This document shows positions 17,160-26,608 of a stretch of 64,000 nucleotides of DNA, one piece after another. The translations under genes and the position numbers were made by a program. Origin of the DNA: Amycolatopsis sp. NBC_01480 (lineage in GTDB: Bacteria; Actinomycetota; Actinomycetes; Mycobacteriales; Pseudonocardiaceae); the NCBI RefSeq assembly GCF_036227205.1, contig NZ_CP109442.1:7998001-8062000 (forward strand), in the 5' to 3' direction. Within the stretch, counting starts at the first letter, position 1; each line of letters starts with the position of its first letter. A model generated the notes under the pieces. It did not search any database. It saw only the letters and a program-made list of their open reading frames with translations, and was not told the DNA's origin.

Positions 17160-18257
17160 ATGCGTGTCAAGGCCGCAGTCGTGCGTGAAGCCGGCCAGCC
17201 GTTCCGGATCGAAGAGCTGGAGCTCGACGAGCCCCGGGCCGGCGAGGTCCTGGTCAAGATCCATTCCACCGGTGTCTGCCACACCGACATCGGCGTCCGC
17301 AACCAGTGGCTGCCGGTGCCGCTGCCGCTGGTGCTGGGCCACGAGGGCGCCGGGGTGGTCGAGGCGGTCGGCCCGGGCGTCACCAAGGTCGGGCCGGGCG
17401 ACAAGGTCCTGCTGACCTTCGCCTCCTGCCACCGCTGCCGGATGTGCCTGCAGGGCGATCCGGCCTACTGCGAGCAGTTCGTCGTCGGCAACGTCGCGGG
17501 CTCCCGCCCGGACGGCACCAACGCGCTGCACGGCGAGGGCGACGTGCACGGCTTCTTCTTCAGCCAGTCCTCGTTCGCGACGCACTCGATCGCCATCGAG
17601 AACAACGTCGTCAAGCTGGGCCCGGACGCCGACCTGTCGATCGTGGGCCCGCTGGGCTGCGGCATCCAGACCGGCGCCGGCACGGTGCTCAACCGGCTTC
17701 GCCCCGAGACCGGGTCCAGCCTCGCCGTGTTCGGCGCGGGCGCCGTCGGCATCGCCGCGGTCATGGCGGCCCGCGCGGCCGGGTGCACGAAGGTGATCGC
17801 CGTGGACCTGGTGCCGGACCGGCTGGCGCTGGCCGAGGAACTGGGCGCCACCCACAGCGTTGATGCCTCCGCCAAGGACCCGGTGGAGGAGATCCAGCGG
17901 ATCACCGGACGGGGCGCCGACTTCACGGTCGACACCACTGCCGTCACGGCCGTCGTCCGCCAGGCGGTCAGCGCCCTGGCACCCAAGGGCACCTGCGCGG
18001 TGCTCGGTTTCGGCCAGGCCGGCACCGAGGTCCAGGTCGACATGCTGGAGCTGCTGATGACCGGGCGCACCATCACCGGGGTGACCGAGGGCGACGCCCG
18101 GCCCGACGAGTTCATCCCGCGGCTGCTGGAACTGCACGCCCAGGGCCGGTTCCCGTTCGACAAGCTGATCACGAGCTACGACTTCGCCGACATCAACGCG
18201 GCCTGTGCGGATTCCGAGTCGGGCAAGGCGGTCAAACCGGTCCTGCGACTGGTCTGA
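17160..18257 (+). CDS. Zn-dependent alcohol dehydrogenase (aryl/terpenoid alcohol type)
   Basis: A 365-residue class-III-like medium-chain dehydrogenase. Catalytic zinc ligands are Cys40 (GVCHTD) and His61-Glu62 (LGHEGAG), with a third in [11 protein letters not shown]. The structural zinc site Cys90, Cys93, Cys96 and Cys104 is complete, and the Rossmann motif is [11 protein letters not shown]. The sequence is of the benzyl-alcohol/geraniol dehydrogenase kind. It would convert the P450 product alcohol to the aldehyde for the upstream ALDH. Confidence 0.92.
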   Translation: MRVKAAVVREAGQPFRIEELELDEPRAGEVLVKIHSTGVCHTDIGVRNQWLPVPLPLVLGHEGAGVVEAVGPGVTKVGPGDKVLLTFASCHRCRMCLQGDPAYCEQFVVGNVAGSRPDGTNALHGEGDVHGFFFSQSSFATHSIAIENNVVKLGPDADLSIVGPLGCGIQTGAGTVLNRLRPETGSSLAVFGAGAVGIAAVMAARAAGCTKVIAVDLVPDRLALAEELGATHSVDASAKDPVEEIQRITGRGADFTVDTTAVTAVVRQAVSALAPKGTCAVLGFGQAGTEVQVDMLELLMTGRTITGVTEGDARPDEFIPRLLELHAQGRFPFDKLITSYDFADINAACADSESGKAVKPVLRLV

Positions 18258-18298
18258 GCCGGCCGGTTTCACCTACGCGGCAAAGGAAAGGAAACATC

Positions 18299-19531
18299 GT
18301 GACTGCCGACGACGGTGTCATCACGAAGCTGGTCGAGCACTTCAGCCTGCACGACCGCGATTGCCAGAAGCACCAGGACGAGATCTTCACGAAGATGCGC
18401 ACCGAGTCCCCGGTCGCGCACAGCGTCGAACACGGCGGGTTCTACGCGGTTTCGCGCTACCGCGACGTCTACGAGGCGGCGCACAAGCCCGAGCTGTTCT
18501 CCTCGTTCCCGGTCACCATCCCGCCGTTCGGCAATCCGACGCCGATGATCCCGATCGAGTCCGACCCGCCGATGCACCGCAAGTACCGGACCCTGGTGGG
18601 TGCCCGGTTCAGCCCCAAATCGGTGGAGGCGCTCGAGCCGCACATGCGGGAGATGGTCCGCACGATCATCGACGGCCTGGTCGGCAAGAAGGACGCCGAC
18701 CTGGCGAAGGAGGTGGCGATCCCGCTGCCGTTGCGCGGCATTCTCGAGCTGTACCTGGGGGTGCCCGAAAAGGACTGGGAAAAACTCAAGGACGAGTTCC
18801 TGTACATGCTCCAGCCCGATCCCGAGTCGACCGACGAGGAGAACCTGGAACGGTCGATGGCGGCGGGCCTCAACTGCACCATGTACTTCGCCGAGATGCT
18901 CGATCACTTGCGTACCAACGGTTACGGCGACGACCTGATCAGCCACCTCGACCAGGCCGAGCTGGACGGGGAACGGCTCGCTGACGACGAGATCTACGGT
19001 TTCTGCCTGGTGCTGGTGCCCGCCGGCTTCGACACGACCGCCAGCGTGCTGAGCCGGTTGCTGCTGATGTTCGCCGAGAAGCCCGAGGTGCGCGACCGGC
19101 TCGAGCGGATCGTCGACGATCCGGAGAAGCTGGACCTCGCTGTCGAGGAGCTGATCCGGTTCATGCCGCCCCAGCCCGGCGTGGCGCGGAACGTGACCGA
19201 GGCGTGTGAGTTCGCCGGGCAGCGGCTGGACGAGGGCGACCGGCTCCTGCTGCTGTGGCCCTCGGCCAACCGGGACCCGGAGGAATTCCCCGACCCGGAC
19301 GAGCTGGTCTTCGACCGGCAGCCCAACCGCCACCTCGGGTTCGGCTCCGGGATCCACCGGTGCCTCGGCTCGCACCTGGCGCGGCTGGAGCTGAAGACCC
19401 TGCTGAAGGAGTTCCTGCACCGCGTCCCGCGCTACCGGGTCGCGCCCGGCAAGGAAGCCGTCTGGCACACCGGGAACACCTGGGGTGTGAAGACGGTGCC
19501 GGTGGTGTTCGACGAATGGCCGGAGCCGTGA
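18299..19531 (+). CDS. Cytochrome P450
   Basis: A 410-residue bacterial class-I P450. It has the oxygen-activation motif AGFDTT in helix I (around 242), ExxR in EELIRF and the heme loop FGSGIHRCLGSHLAR with Cys355 as thiolate ligand. Start GTG 18299 follows AAAGGAAAGG. Its stop overlaps the start of its own ferredoxin. Position between alcohol/aldehyde dehydrogenases and an MCE importer suggests hydroxylation of an imported hydrophobic compound, most simply at a methyl group. The CYP family number cannot be assigned without a search. Confidence 0.95.
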   Translation: MTADDGVITKLVEHFSLHDRDCQKHQDEIFTKMRTESPVAHSVEHGGFYAVSRYRDVYEAAHKPELFSSFPVTIPPFGNPTPMIPIESDPPMHRKYRTLVGARFSPKSVEALEPHMREMVRTIIDGLVGKKDADLAKEVAIPLPLRGILELYLGVPEKDWEKLKDEFLYMLQPDPESTDEENLERSMAAGLNCTMYFAEMLDHLRTNGYGDDLISHLDQAELDGERLADDEIYGFCLVLVPAGFDTTASVLSRLLLMFAEKPEVRDRLERIVDDPEKLDLAVEELIRFMPPQPGVARNVTEACEFAGQRLDEGDRLLLLWPSANRDPEEFPDPDELVFDRQPNRHLGFGSGIHRCLGSHLARLELKTLLKEFLHRVPRYRVAPGKEAVWHTGNTWGVKTVPVVFDEWPEP

Positions 19532-19728
19532 CCAGGATCGTGATCGACGCGGACCGGTGCCAGGGCCACGCGCGGTGCGCGGTCCGGGCGCCGGAGCTGT
19601 TCGACGTCGACGACGACCAGGGCAAGTCCTTCGCACTGACCGAAAACGTTCCACCCGAGCTGAGCGACGCGGCGGCCGAAGCGGTCGAGACGTGCCCGGA
19701 GCGGGCGATCTCCCTTCACGACGAATGA
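19528..19728 (+). CDS. [3Fe-4S]-type P450 ferredoxin (CxxHxxC)
   Basis: A 66-residue ferredoxin with Cys11-QGHAR-Cys17 and Cys56-Pro57, so the second cysteine of a 4Fe cluster is replaced by His14. This CxxHxxC-(n)-CP pattern is typical of small ferredoxins encoded beside actinobacterial P450s. GTG 19528 overlaps the P450 stop (GTGA) and follows GGAG; an ATG at 19516 is an alternative. It is the direct electron donor candidate for the P450. Confidence 0.88.
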   Translation: MTRIVIDADRCQGHARCAVRAPELFDVDDDQGKSFALTENVPPELSDAAAEAVETCPERAISLHDE

Positions 19729-19750
19729 CGTTTCGAGCAAAGGAGCTCTC

Positions 19751-20179
19751 GTGGGTGTCTTCAAGGACGAGGACGAGGTCTACCGCTACCTGGGCAAGAT
19801 CTTCCAGGTGAGCCTGGCGGACCCCGAACTGGGGCCGAAGCTGCGCAAAGTCGGCTCCGTGCTCAAGCTCAACCAGTCGGACCCGGAATCGACCATCGTG
19901 ATCGACTTCGGCGAAGGCGTGGTGCAGCTGGGGCGCGAAGGCGGCGACCAGGTGACGCGGCCGATCGACGCCGAACTGGAGATGCTGGCCGACACCGCGC
20001 ACCGGTTCTGGCTCGGCAAGGTCAACGTCGCGCTGGCGATGGCCAAGGGGCAGATCAAGACCAAGGGCAAGGTCTCCGCGGTTATGAAGGTGGTCCCGAT
20101 CACCAAGCCCTTGTTCGGCACCTACGAGAACATCCTGCGCGAAGCCGGGCGGGCCGATCTGGTCGACGCGGTGAACTGA
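19751..20179 (+). CDS. SCP2 sterol-binding-domain-like protein
   Basis: A 142-residue protein without signal peptide. The pattern of a short helix, beta strands (STIVIDFGEGVVQLG) and a C-terminal helix after LAMAKGQIKTKGKVSAVMKV is that of SCP2/YhbT-type lipid-binding domains. GTG 19751 follows AAAGGAG. One base separates it from the first permease gene, so it could carry the hydrophobic substrate between importer and P450 in the cytoplasm. Recognition of the fold is moderate; the role is inferred. Confidence 0.7.
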   Translation: MGVFKDEDEVYRYLGKIFQVSLADPELGPKLRKVGSVLKLNQSDPESTIVIDFGEGVVQLGREGGDQVTRPIDAELEMLADTAHRFWLGKVNVALAMAKGQIKTKGKVSAVMKVVPITKPLFGTYENILREAGRADLVDAVN

Positions 20180-20180
20180 G

Positions 20181-21038
20181 GTGACCACGGTCGAGAAACC
20201 CGGTGCGGCGCCGCCGCGTCGCCGCGTCGGGGGAACGGAACGCGTCATCGGCGTGGTGCCCGGTCCGGTGCGCACGGTGGTGCTGGAGGTGGGCCGGATC
20301 TGCCAGCTGCTGGGGCAGGTCCTGGCCAGCGCGATCCGGCATCCGCGGGGCTACTGGAAAGACACCCTCGACGAGATGTATGCGTTGCTGCGCCTGTGTT
20401 TCTGGCCGGCGACCTTCGCGATGGCCGGGTTCGGCTTCCTGATCACGGTGATGGGCGTCGGGCTGCTCGGCCTGCTCGGCGCGGCGAACCGGATGGGCGC
20501 GTTCTGGGTGATGGCCGACATCCGCGAGATCGCCGCGTTCATGGTCGGCATGGTCGTGGCCGGGGTGATCGGCACCTCGATCACCTCGGACCTCGGTGCG
20601 CGCCGGGCCCGGGAGGAGCTGGACGCGCTCAAGGTGCTCGGCATGGACGTGCTGCGGATGCTGGTGATCCCGCGGGTGATCGCGACGGCGGTGATGTGCG
20701 CTCTGCTCAACTGCCTCACGTCGTTTGTCGGCGTGCTGCTCGGCTTGGTGGCGGTGAGCGCGCTCGCCGACACCACGTCGGGCGCGTACATCGACAGCAT
20801 GTCGCACAACCTGTACGCCGCCGACGTGTGGGGAGCCGAGCTGAAGACGCTCCTGACCGGTCTGTTCATCGGTGTGATCTGCAGTTACAAGGGGCTCAAC
20901 GCCGGCGGTGGCCCCGAAGGCGTCGGCCGGGCGGTCAACCAGGCGGTGGTCATCTGTTTCGCGATGGTCTGGGTGTTCAACTTCTTCTTCAACGCGATCG
21001 CGCAGGGGCTCAACCCGAACCTGCTGATGCTGCGGTGA
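20181..21038 (+). CDS. MCE transporter permease YrbE-A (MlaE family)
   Basis: A 285-residue MlaE-type permease with about five to six membrane helices. It carries the conserved EQ-loop region and cytoplasmic segment SDLGARRAREELDALKVLGMD, which contacts the ATPase, and the C-terminal CYKGLNAGGGPEGVGRA-like segment. Starts at GTG 20181, one base after the SCP2-like stop. Forms the inner-membrane channel together with the next gene. Confidence 0.93.
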   Translation: MTTVEKPGAAPPRRRVGGTERVIGVVPGPVRTVVLEVGRICQLLGQVLASAIRHPRGYWKDTLDEMYALLRLCFWPATFAMAGFGFLITVMGVGLLGLLGAANRMGAFWVMADIREIAAFMVGMVVAGVIGTSITSDLGARRAREELDALKVLGMDVLRMLVIPRVIATAVMCALLNCLTSFVGVLLGLVAVSALADTTSGAYIDSMSHNLYAADVWGAELKTLLTGLFIGVICSYKGLNAGGGPEGVGRAVNQAVVICFAMVWVFNFFFNAIAQGLNPNLLMLR

Positions 21039-21051
21039 AGGGCGGACGACG

Positions 21052-21894
21052 ATGACGACAGTCGAGCAGACCGCGAAACTCCCGGACCTGCGGACCCCGG
21101 TCCCACGCCGGTCGAACGTGCTGCGCGGAGCCGCCGAAACCGTCGGCGACATCGCCTGGTTCGGCTTCCGGGTGCTGGCGGAGATGCCGCTGGCACTGGG
21201 GCTCTACTTCTCCGAGGTGCTGCGGCAGGCGGCCATCCTGATCCGGTCCAGCGGCCTGATCATCTGGTTCATGATGTTCGCGATCGGCGCGGAAACCGGT
21301 CTGCAGGGCCATTACATCCTCGACCAGGTCGGCGCGTCCGGCTACGTGGGCGTGTTCACCTCGATCGGCGATCTGAAGGCGGACTCGACCTCGATGTGGG
21401 GCTGGGTGCTGGCGGCCAAGGTCGGCTGCGGCTACGTGGCCGAGATCGGCTCGATGCGGATCAGCGACGAGATCGACGCGCTCGAGGTGATGGGCATCCA
21501 CTCCCGCGCCTACCTCGCCGGCACCCGGCTGTGGGCGATGTGGCTGGCGGCCCCGTTCATCTTCATCGCGGGCGAGGGCTGCCAGTACCTCGGTTCCTGG
21601 GCGGTGGTCCAGCCGATGCTGGAGACGACCTCCCCCGGCGGCTACTCGAACATCTTCTGGTCCTTCCAGACCCCGGTGGACCTGTTGTACGCGCTGATCT
21701 GGGCGGTGCTGCTGTCCACCCTGGTGGTCCTGGTCGGCTGCTTCTACGGCTACACCGCTTCCGGCGGCCCCGTGGGCGTCGGCCGCAACACCGCGAAATC
21801 GATGATGGTCAACATGATCATCGTGTCCGGCGCGGCGGCGATCCTCTATCAGCTGTTCTTCGGCACGAGCATCCAGACCCCCATAGCCAACTAG
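21052..21894 (+). CDS. MCE transporter permease YrbE-B (MlaE family)
   Basis: A 280-residue second MlaE permease, with the ATPase-contact segment IGSMRISDEIDALEVMGI near residue 140 and the C-terminal YGYTASGGPVGVGRNTAK. Lies 13 bases after YrbE-A. The two permeases would pair as a heterodimer, as in mycobacterial MCE systems. Confidence 0.93.
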   Translation: MTTVEQTAKLPDLRTPVPRRSNVLRGAAETVGDIAWFGFRVLAEMPLALGLYFSEVLRQAAILIRSSGLIIWFMMFAIGAETGLQGHYILDQVGASGYVGVFTSIGDLKADSTSMWGWVLAAKVGCGYVAEIGSMRISDEIDALEVMGIHSRAYLAGTRLWAMWLAAPFIFIAGEGCQYLGSWAVVQPMLETTSPGGYSNIFWSFQTPVDLLYALIWAVLLSTLVVLVGCFYGYTASGGPVGVGRNTAKSMMVNMIIVSGAAAILYQLFFGTSIQTPIAN

Positions 21895-21923
21895 TCCGCC
21901 CGCGGTGGCGTTGAGGAGTTCCG

Positions 21924-22736
21924 ATGGATCCGCAGAGTCGCGGTGGCCACAGCACCGACGTCCTCCCGGCCGGTCACGGCACGGCGGCGGTCGCCACTGT
22001 CCGGGACCTGTACAAGTCGTTCGGCTCGTTCCAGGTCATGCGAGGGCTCACGCTGGAGTTCAAGCCGCGGGCCGTCACCACGATCCTCGGCCCGTCCGGC
22101 ACCGGGAAGAGCGTGCTCCTCAAGCACATGGTGGGCCTGCTCGAACCGGACTCGGGCACGGTGGAGATCTTCGGCCAGGACATCTGGAAGGTGCGCGAGC
22201 GCGAGCGGGCCGAGCTGCGCAAGCGGTTCGGCGTGCTGTTCCAGGACGGGGCGCTGTTCGGCTCGATGAACGTCTACGACAACGTCGCCTTCCCGCTGCG
22301 CAAGCACACCGACCTGGCCGAGACCGAGATCCGCGAGATCGTGATGGAGCGGCTCAAGGAAGTCGGCCTCGAGGCCGCGGAAAAGAAGGCACCGAACGAG
22401 ATCTCCGGCGGCATGAAAAAGCGCGCCGGATTCGCCAGGGCGCTGGTGCTCAACCCGGAGATCGTGCTGTTCGACGAGCCGGACTCCGGCCTCGACCCGG
22501 TGCGCACCAGCCTGCTCAACGACGTGATCCTCAAGGTGCACGCGGACGACCAGGGCACCTATGTCGTGGTCACGCACGACATCCGCACGGCGCGCAAGGT
22601 CAGCGACTACGTCGGCCTGATCTGGCAGGGCCGGGTGGTCTACTACGGCGCGGCCGACGACGCGTTCGCCTCGGAAGACCCGTTCGTGCGCCAGTTCCTG
22701 GCCGGCGATTCGGTCGGTCCACTGGGGATGGACTGA
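21924..22736 (+). CDS. MCE transporter ATPase (Mkl/MceG/MlaF type)
   Basis: A 270-residue ABC ATPase. Walker A is GPSGTGKS near residue 55, the signature is ISGGMKKRAGFARAL, Walker B is IVLFDEPDSGLD and the switch His is in VVTHD. The SGGM(K/R)KR signature is diagnostic of MCE/Mla ATPases. In mycobacteria this gene (mceG) is unlinked and shared; here it sits inside the operon, so the importer is self-contained. ATG 21924 follows GAGGAG. Confidence 0.95.
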   Translation: MDPQSRGGHSTDVLPAGHGTAAVATVRDLYKSFGSFQVMRGLTLEFKPRAVTTILGPSGTGKSVLLKHMVGLLEPDSGTVEIFGQDIWKVRERERAELRKRFGVLFQDGALFGSMNVYDNVAFPLRKHTDLAETEIREIVMERLKEVGLEAAEKKAPNEISGGMKKRAGFARALVLNPEIVLFDEPDSGLDPVRTSLLNDVILKVHADDQGTYVVVTHDIRTARKVSDYVGLIWQGRVVYYGAADDAFASEDPFVRQFLAGDSVGPLGMD

Positions 22737-22737
22737 C

Positions 22738-23976
22738 ATGGCGGTCACGAAGTGGCTGGCCGGCGCGGCGGTGCTGGCCGTCGCCGTCATCGGCGGCGGC
22801 TACCTGCTGGCCACGCAGCAGCACGGCTACGAGATCCAGCTGGTGATGCCGAACGCGGCCAACCTGCTGGACGGTTCACGGGTCGAGATCGGCGGCAGCG
22901 AAGTCGGTCAGGTCACCGGGCTGGGCACTCGCGACGGCAGCGCGCTGGTGACCGTGTCGGTCGACGACGCCCACGCGCCGCTGCACGCGGGCAGCACAGC
23001 CCAGGTGCAGTGGCGCGGACTGCTCGGGGAGCGGGTCGTTTCGCTGACGCCCGGCCCGGCCGCCAACCCCACGATTCCGTCGGGCGCGATGCTGCCCGCC
23101 GGTGGGGAGCAGGTGGAGCTCGACCAGGTGCTGGCCGCGCTGGACCCGCAGACCCGGACGCACCTGAACTCGGTGGTGCAGCAGCTCGATCAGAGCCTCA
23201 AAGCCCATCCGGCCGACATCAAGGCGACGCTGAGCACGGCCGGTCCCGCCGTGGACGAACTCGGCGCGGTGCTCAAGGCGGTCGGCCAGGACGGCCCCGC
23301 GATCCAGAACCTGATCACCGACCTGCGCAAGCTGATGGACCCGGTCGTCGCGCGCCAGCAGCAGGTGCGCCAGGTGATCGGCAACCTGACCAGTGCGACG
23401 GACACGCTCGCGGCCGAGCAATCCCAGCTGCAGCAGGCACTGGGCGCCCTTCCCTCCACTTTGGACAGTGCGCAGCGGGCCGTGGACCGGGTGCCGGGCG
23501 CGGTGGACGCCGCGGTGCCGCTGCTGCAGGACGCGCAGCCGGCGACGAAACAGCTGACTTCCCTGGCACAGAACCTCAGCCCGCTGCTCACCGACCTGCG
23601 ACCGGCGATCGCCGATCTGCGGCCGACGCTGCGAGCCGCGACCACTCTGCTGCAGACGACACCGGCGTTGCTCGACAGCGCGCACGGGGTGCTGCCGGGA
23701 GTCACTCAGGCGATCACCCAGCTCAACCCCGCGGTGGCGTTCCTGCGGCCGTACACACCGGACCTGACGGGCTGGCTGGCCAACTGGGGCGCGGCCTTCG
23801 CAAACTACGACGCGCAGGGCCACTACTTCCACGGTCTGGTGCAGGTCAGCACCAGCATCCTGGACGACAACCCGGGGGTGAACGCGGGCTTGAAGGGCGG
23901 GCCGAGTTCCACCCCGGCCCCGGGCATGGCCTCCGGACAGCCGTGGGCCGACGCGAATGGGAGCGCACCGCGATGA
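22738..23976 (+). CDS. MCE-family substrate-binding protein 1 (MceA position)
   Basis: A 412-residue cell-envelope protein: N-terminal membrane anchor (residues 6-25), MCE domain about 33-115 (EIQLVMPNAANLLDGSRVEIGG region) and a long helical part with repeated QLxQxL/LPxxLD heptads that builds the tunnel. No lipobox. Starts one base after the ATPase stop. The name by position only; which mycobacterial Mce subunit it equals was not tested. Confidence 0.9.
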   Translation: MAVTKWLAGAAVLAVAVIGGGYLLATQQHGYEIQLVMPNAANLLDGSRVEIGGSEVGQVTGLGTRDGSALVTVSVDDAHAPLHAGSTAQVQWRGLLGERVVSLTPGPAANPTIPSGAMLPAGGEQVELDQVLAALDPQTRTHLNSVVQQLDQSLKAHPADIKATLSTAGPAVDELGAVLKAVGQDGPAIQNLITDLRKLMDPVVARQQQVRQVIGNLTSATDTLAAEQSQLQQALGALPSTLDSAQRAVDRVPGAVDAAVPLLQDAQPATKQLTSLAQNLSPLLTDLRPAIADLRPTLRAATTLLQTTPALLDSAHGVLPGVTQAITQLNPAVAFLRPYTPDLTGWLANWGAAFANYDAQGHYFHGLVQVSTSILDDNPGVNAGLKGGPSSTPAPGMASGQPWADANGSAPR

Positions 23977-25331
23977 AGACTGTGGTCAAACGAGGCCTCC
24001 GGATCGGCGCCGTCGTGCTGGTCGTGGCGGGAGCCGTGGCGGGGTACCTGGTGTCGCGGCCGAGCTCGGACAAGATCGAGCTGACGGCGATGTTCGCCGA
24101 CGCGAGCCCGCTGATTCCCGGCAACCTCATCCGCATGGGCGGCATCCAGGTCGGCGAGATCGACTCGGTCGCCCTGCGCAACGGGCAGGCCGCCGTGAGC
24201 ATGCAGCTGGACCCGGCGGTGCTGCCGCTGCACCAGGACGCGACCGCGAAGATCCGTCCGGTCACGCTGCTCGGCGAGCGCTACATCGACTTGGACCGGG
24301 GTTCCCCGCAGGCGCCGGTGCTGACCCAGGGGGTCATCGCGGCGAACCACACGAGCCGGGCGGTGGACCTCGACGAGGTGCTCAACTCGGTCGACGATCC
24401 CACCGGCACCGCGCTGGCCGCGCTGGTGACGACCCTCGGCGAGGGGGCCGCGGGGCAGGGTCCCGACATCGACGCGGCCCTCAAGGCGCTCGCCCCGGCC
24501 ATGCAGAACACCAATCAGCTCGCGGACGTGCTGAACCAGCAGAACGCGGTGCTCGGCCGGCTGGTCGACCGGGCCACACCGGTCGCGCAGGCGCTGGCGG
24601 GCGGCAACGGCCAGAACCTCGACCAGGCCGTCGACGCCGGCAACCGGATGCTGACCGCGGTGGCGGCGCAGCGCCAGGCGATGCAGGACGCGCTCGGCCA
24701 GTTGCCCGGCACGCTGCGCACGGCCCGGCAGGTGCTGTCCGAGACCGCCGGGGTGGCCGAACAGGGCATCCCGGCCCTGGACTCCGTCCGGCCGGTGACG
24801 GACAACCTCAGTGCGATCACCACGGAGCTGAACACCTTCGCCGACAGTGCGGATCCGGCGCTTTCCTCGCTCCCGGCGGTGCTCGACCGCGCGAAGGCGC
24901 TGCTCGACCAGGCCGCGCCGGTGGTGCGGGACCTGGGGCCCGGCGGGGCAGTGCTGCCCGGTGTGAGCGCCTCGGCCCACCGGCTGGTCGGCGACCTGAC
25001 GCCCGCGCTGGGCACCGCGCTGGATTTCGTGAAGTACTGGGCGATGAGCACCAACGGCCGCGACGCGCTGGGCAACTACTTCCGCGCTTTCGTGGTCACC
25101 ACACCGAAATCGCTGTTGCAGATCCCCGGCGTGGGGCTGGGCCCGGCGTCGTCACCGCCGCCGGCCGCGCCGCCGGCCCAGCCACAGCCCCAGCCGCAAC
25201 CTCAGCAGCAGCCGCCGTTGCTGAACCTGCCCGCACCGGCCGGCCCGCCGGCGGGTGACCCGGGCAGCGCGACCGGCCTGACCGGGAACCAGGAGAGCTC
25301 TCTGCTCGACCAACTGCTCGGAGGCCTGTGA
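23973..25331 (+). CDS. MCE-family protein 2 (MceB position)
   Basis: A 452-residue MCE protein with anchor at residues 10-29, MCE domain about 38-120 (NLIRMGGIQVGEIDSV) and helical tail. The C-terminus (from about residue 390) is a Pro/Gln-rich low-complexity stretch with PQ repeats, probably reaching into the cell wall. ATG 23973 overlaps the preceding stop. Confidence 0.9.
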   Translation: MKTVVKRGLRIGAVVLVVAGAVAGYLVSRPSSDKIELTAMFADASPLIPGNLIRMGGIQVGEIDSVALRNGQAAVSMQLDPAVLPLHQDATAKIRPVTLLGERYIDLDRGSPQAPVLTQGVIAANHTSRAVDLDEVLNSVDDPTGTALAALVTTLGEGAAGQGPDIDAALKALAPAMQNTNQLADVLNQQNAVLGRLVDRATPVAQALAGGNGQNLDQAVDAGNRMLTAVAAQRQAMQDALGQLPGTLRTARQVLSETAGVAEQGIPALDSVRPVTDNLSAITTELNTFADSADPALSSLPAVLDRAKALLDQAAPVVRDLGPGGAVLPGVSASAHRLVGDLTPALGTALDFVKYWAMSTNGRDALGNYFRAFVVTTPKSLLQIPGVGLGPASSPPPAAPPAQPQPQPQPQQQPPLLNLPAPAGPPAGDPGSATGLTGNQESSLLDQLLGGL

Positions 25332-26608
25332 TGCGCTCGGCCACCACCCGCTCGTTCGGCATCGGGCTCGTCGGTCTCGCGGTGCTCGCCGTGACCATCC
25401 TGTTCGGCATGACGGCCAGCTCCGGGGTGCCCGGAGCGCCGAAAACGGTGGTGCGGGCCGCTTTCCACAACGTCGGCGCCCCGCTCAAGGTCGGCGACGA
25501 CGTCCGTGAGAACAGCTCCCGCATCGGCCGCGTGGCCGATCTGCGCTACGACGGCCGGCAGGCCGTGGTGACCCTCGAACTCGACGGCACAGTGCCGGTG
25601 TACGCCGACGCCAGGGCCGCCGTCTGGGATCAGTCGGCACTGGCGAAGAAGCTCGTCGAGCTGGATCGCGGGCACGCCGGCGCCGGGCCGCTGGGGGACC
25701 GGGTCATCCCGCCGGACCGCAACGTGGACTCGGCCGACCTGGACCAGGTGCTCGACGTCCTCGACGGCCCGACCCGGGACGCGCTGACCGGCACCGTCCG
25801 GGAGGCCGGCGACGGCGCGGCGGGGCACAGCCAGGATCTGCACGACTTCCTGGAGCACGCGCCCGCCGAGCTGACCGGGATCGGGACGACGGCGGGGGCG
25901 CTGACCGCGCCGGCCGCGGACCTGCCCGCCTTGCTGCTGCGGGCCGACCAGCTGGCCGGCTCGTTCCAGGGCCACCAGCAGCAGCTGGCCGACCTGGTCA
26001 AGCAGGCCGGCGACACGGCGGGCGCGCTGGTCGTGGACAACGGAAAACCGTTGCAGGACACCGTCGGGAAGCTCCCTGGGACGCTCACCGACGCCAAGGC
26101 CGCGCTCGACTCGCTCAGCCGGCCGCTGGCCGATCTGCACGGCACGCTGGCCGCGGTGCGGCCGGGCGCGCAGGCGCTGGGACAGGCGACTCCCGATCTG
26201 CGCGGGGTGCTGCGTGAGGCGCCGGCCCCGCTCGGCGCGGTGCCGGGAGTGGCGCAGAAGGCCGGGCCGGCGCTCGCGGACCTGACCGGGGTGCTGGCCG
26301 ACGCGCGCCCGCTCGCCCCGGCGCTGTCCCGCGGGCTCGTGGACCTGGCTTCACCGGTGAACACCCTGGCGCAGTACAGCACTCAGGTCGTCGAATTCTT
26401 CCGGCGCATCGAAAGCATGGTGTCCACGGAGGTCTCACCCGGGGTGCACGGGGCGCGGGTGGGCGTCGCGGTCGAGGGGCTCTCCGCGGCCACCGGCGGG
26501 CTGCTGCCGGATCCGCTGCAGGGCCAGGACGCCTACCCCGCTCCCGGTCAGGCGGACCGGGAGCACACCGGGTCGCCGGTGAACATCCTGCCGGGAGGGA
26601 ACAACTGA
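25331..26608 (+). CDS. MCE-family protein 3 (MceC position)
   Basis: A 425-residue MCE protein: anchor at residues 9-30, MCE domain about 38-120 (VGDDVRENSSRIGRVADLRY) and helical region to the end. Start ATG 25331 overlaps the stop of protein 2; a GTG three bases earlier is equally possible. The MCE domain keeps the central VG/IG turn but has a shorter pore-loop region than its neighbours. Confidence 0.88.
   Translation: MRSATTRSFGIGLVGLAVLAVTILFGMTASSGVPGAPKTVVRAAFHNVGAPLKVGDDVRENSSRIGRVADLRYDGRQAVVTLELDGTVPVYADARAAVWDQSALAKKLVELDRGHAGAGPLGDRVIPPDRNVDSADLDQVLDVLDGPTRDALTGTVREAGDGAAGHSQDLHDFLEHAPAELTGIGTTAGALTAPAADLPALLLRADQLAGSFQGHQQQLADLVKQAGDTAGALVVDNGKPLQDTVGKLPGTLTDAKAALDSLSRPLADLHGTLAAVRPGAQALGQATPDLRGVLREAPAPLGAVPGVAQKAGPALADLTGVLADARPLAPALSRGLVDLASPVNTLAQYSTQVVEFFRRIESMVSTEVSPGVHGARVGVAVEGLSAATGGLLPDPLQGQDAYPAPGQADREHTGSPVNILPGGNN

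Noticed and set aside
22752..23972. A frame that would extend MCE protein 2 upstream through the whole first MCE gene
   Set aside because: Low-complexity Arg/Gly/Pro-rich translation; the ATG at 23973 gives a normal anchor and MCE domain.
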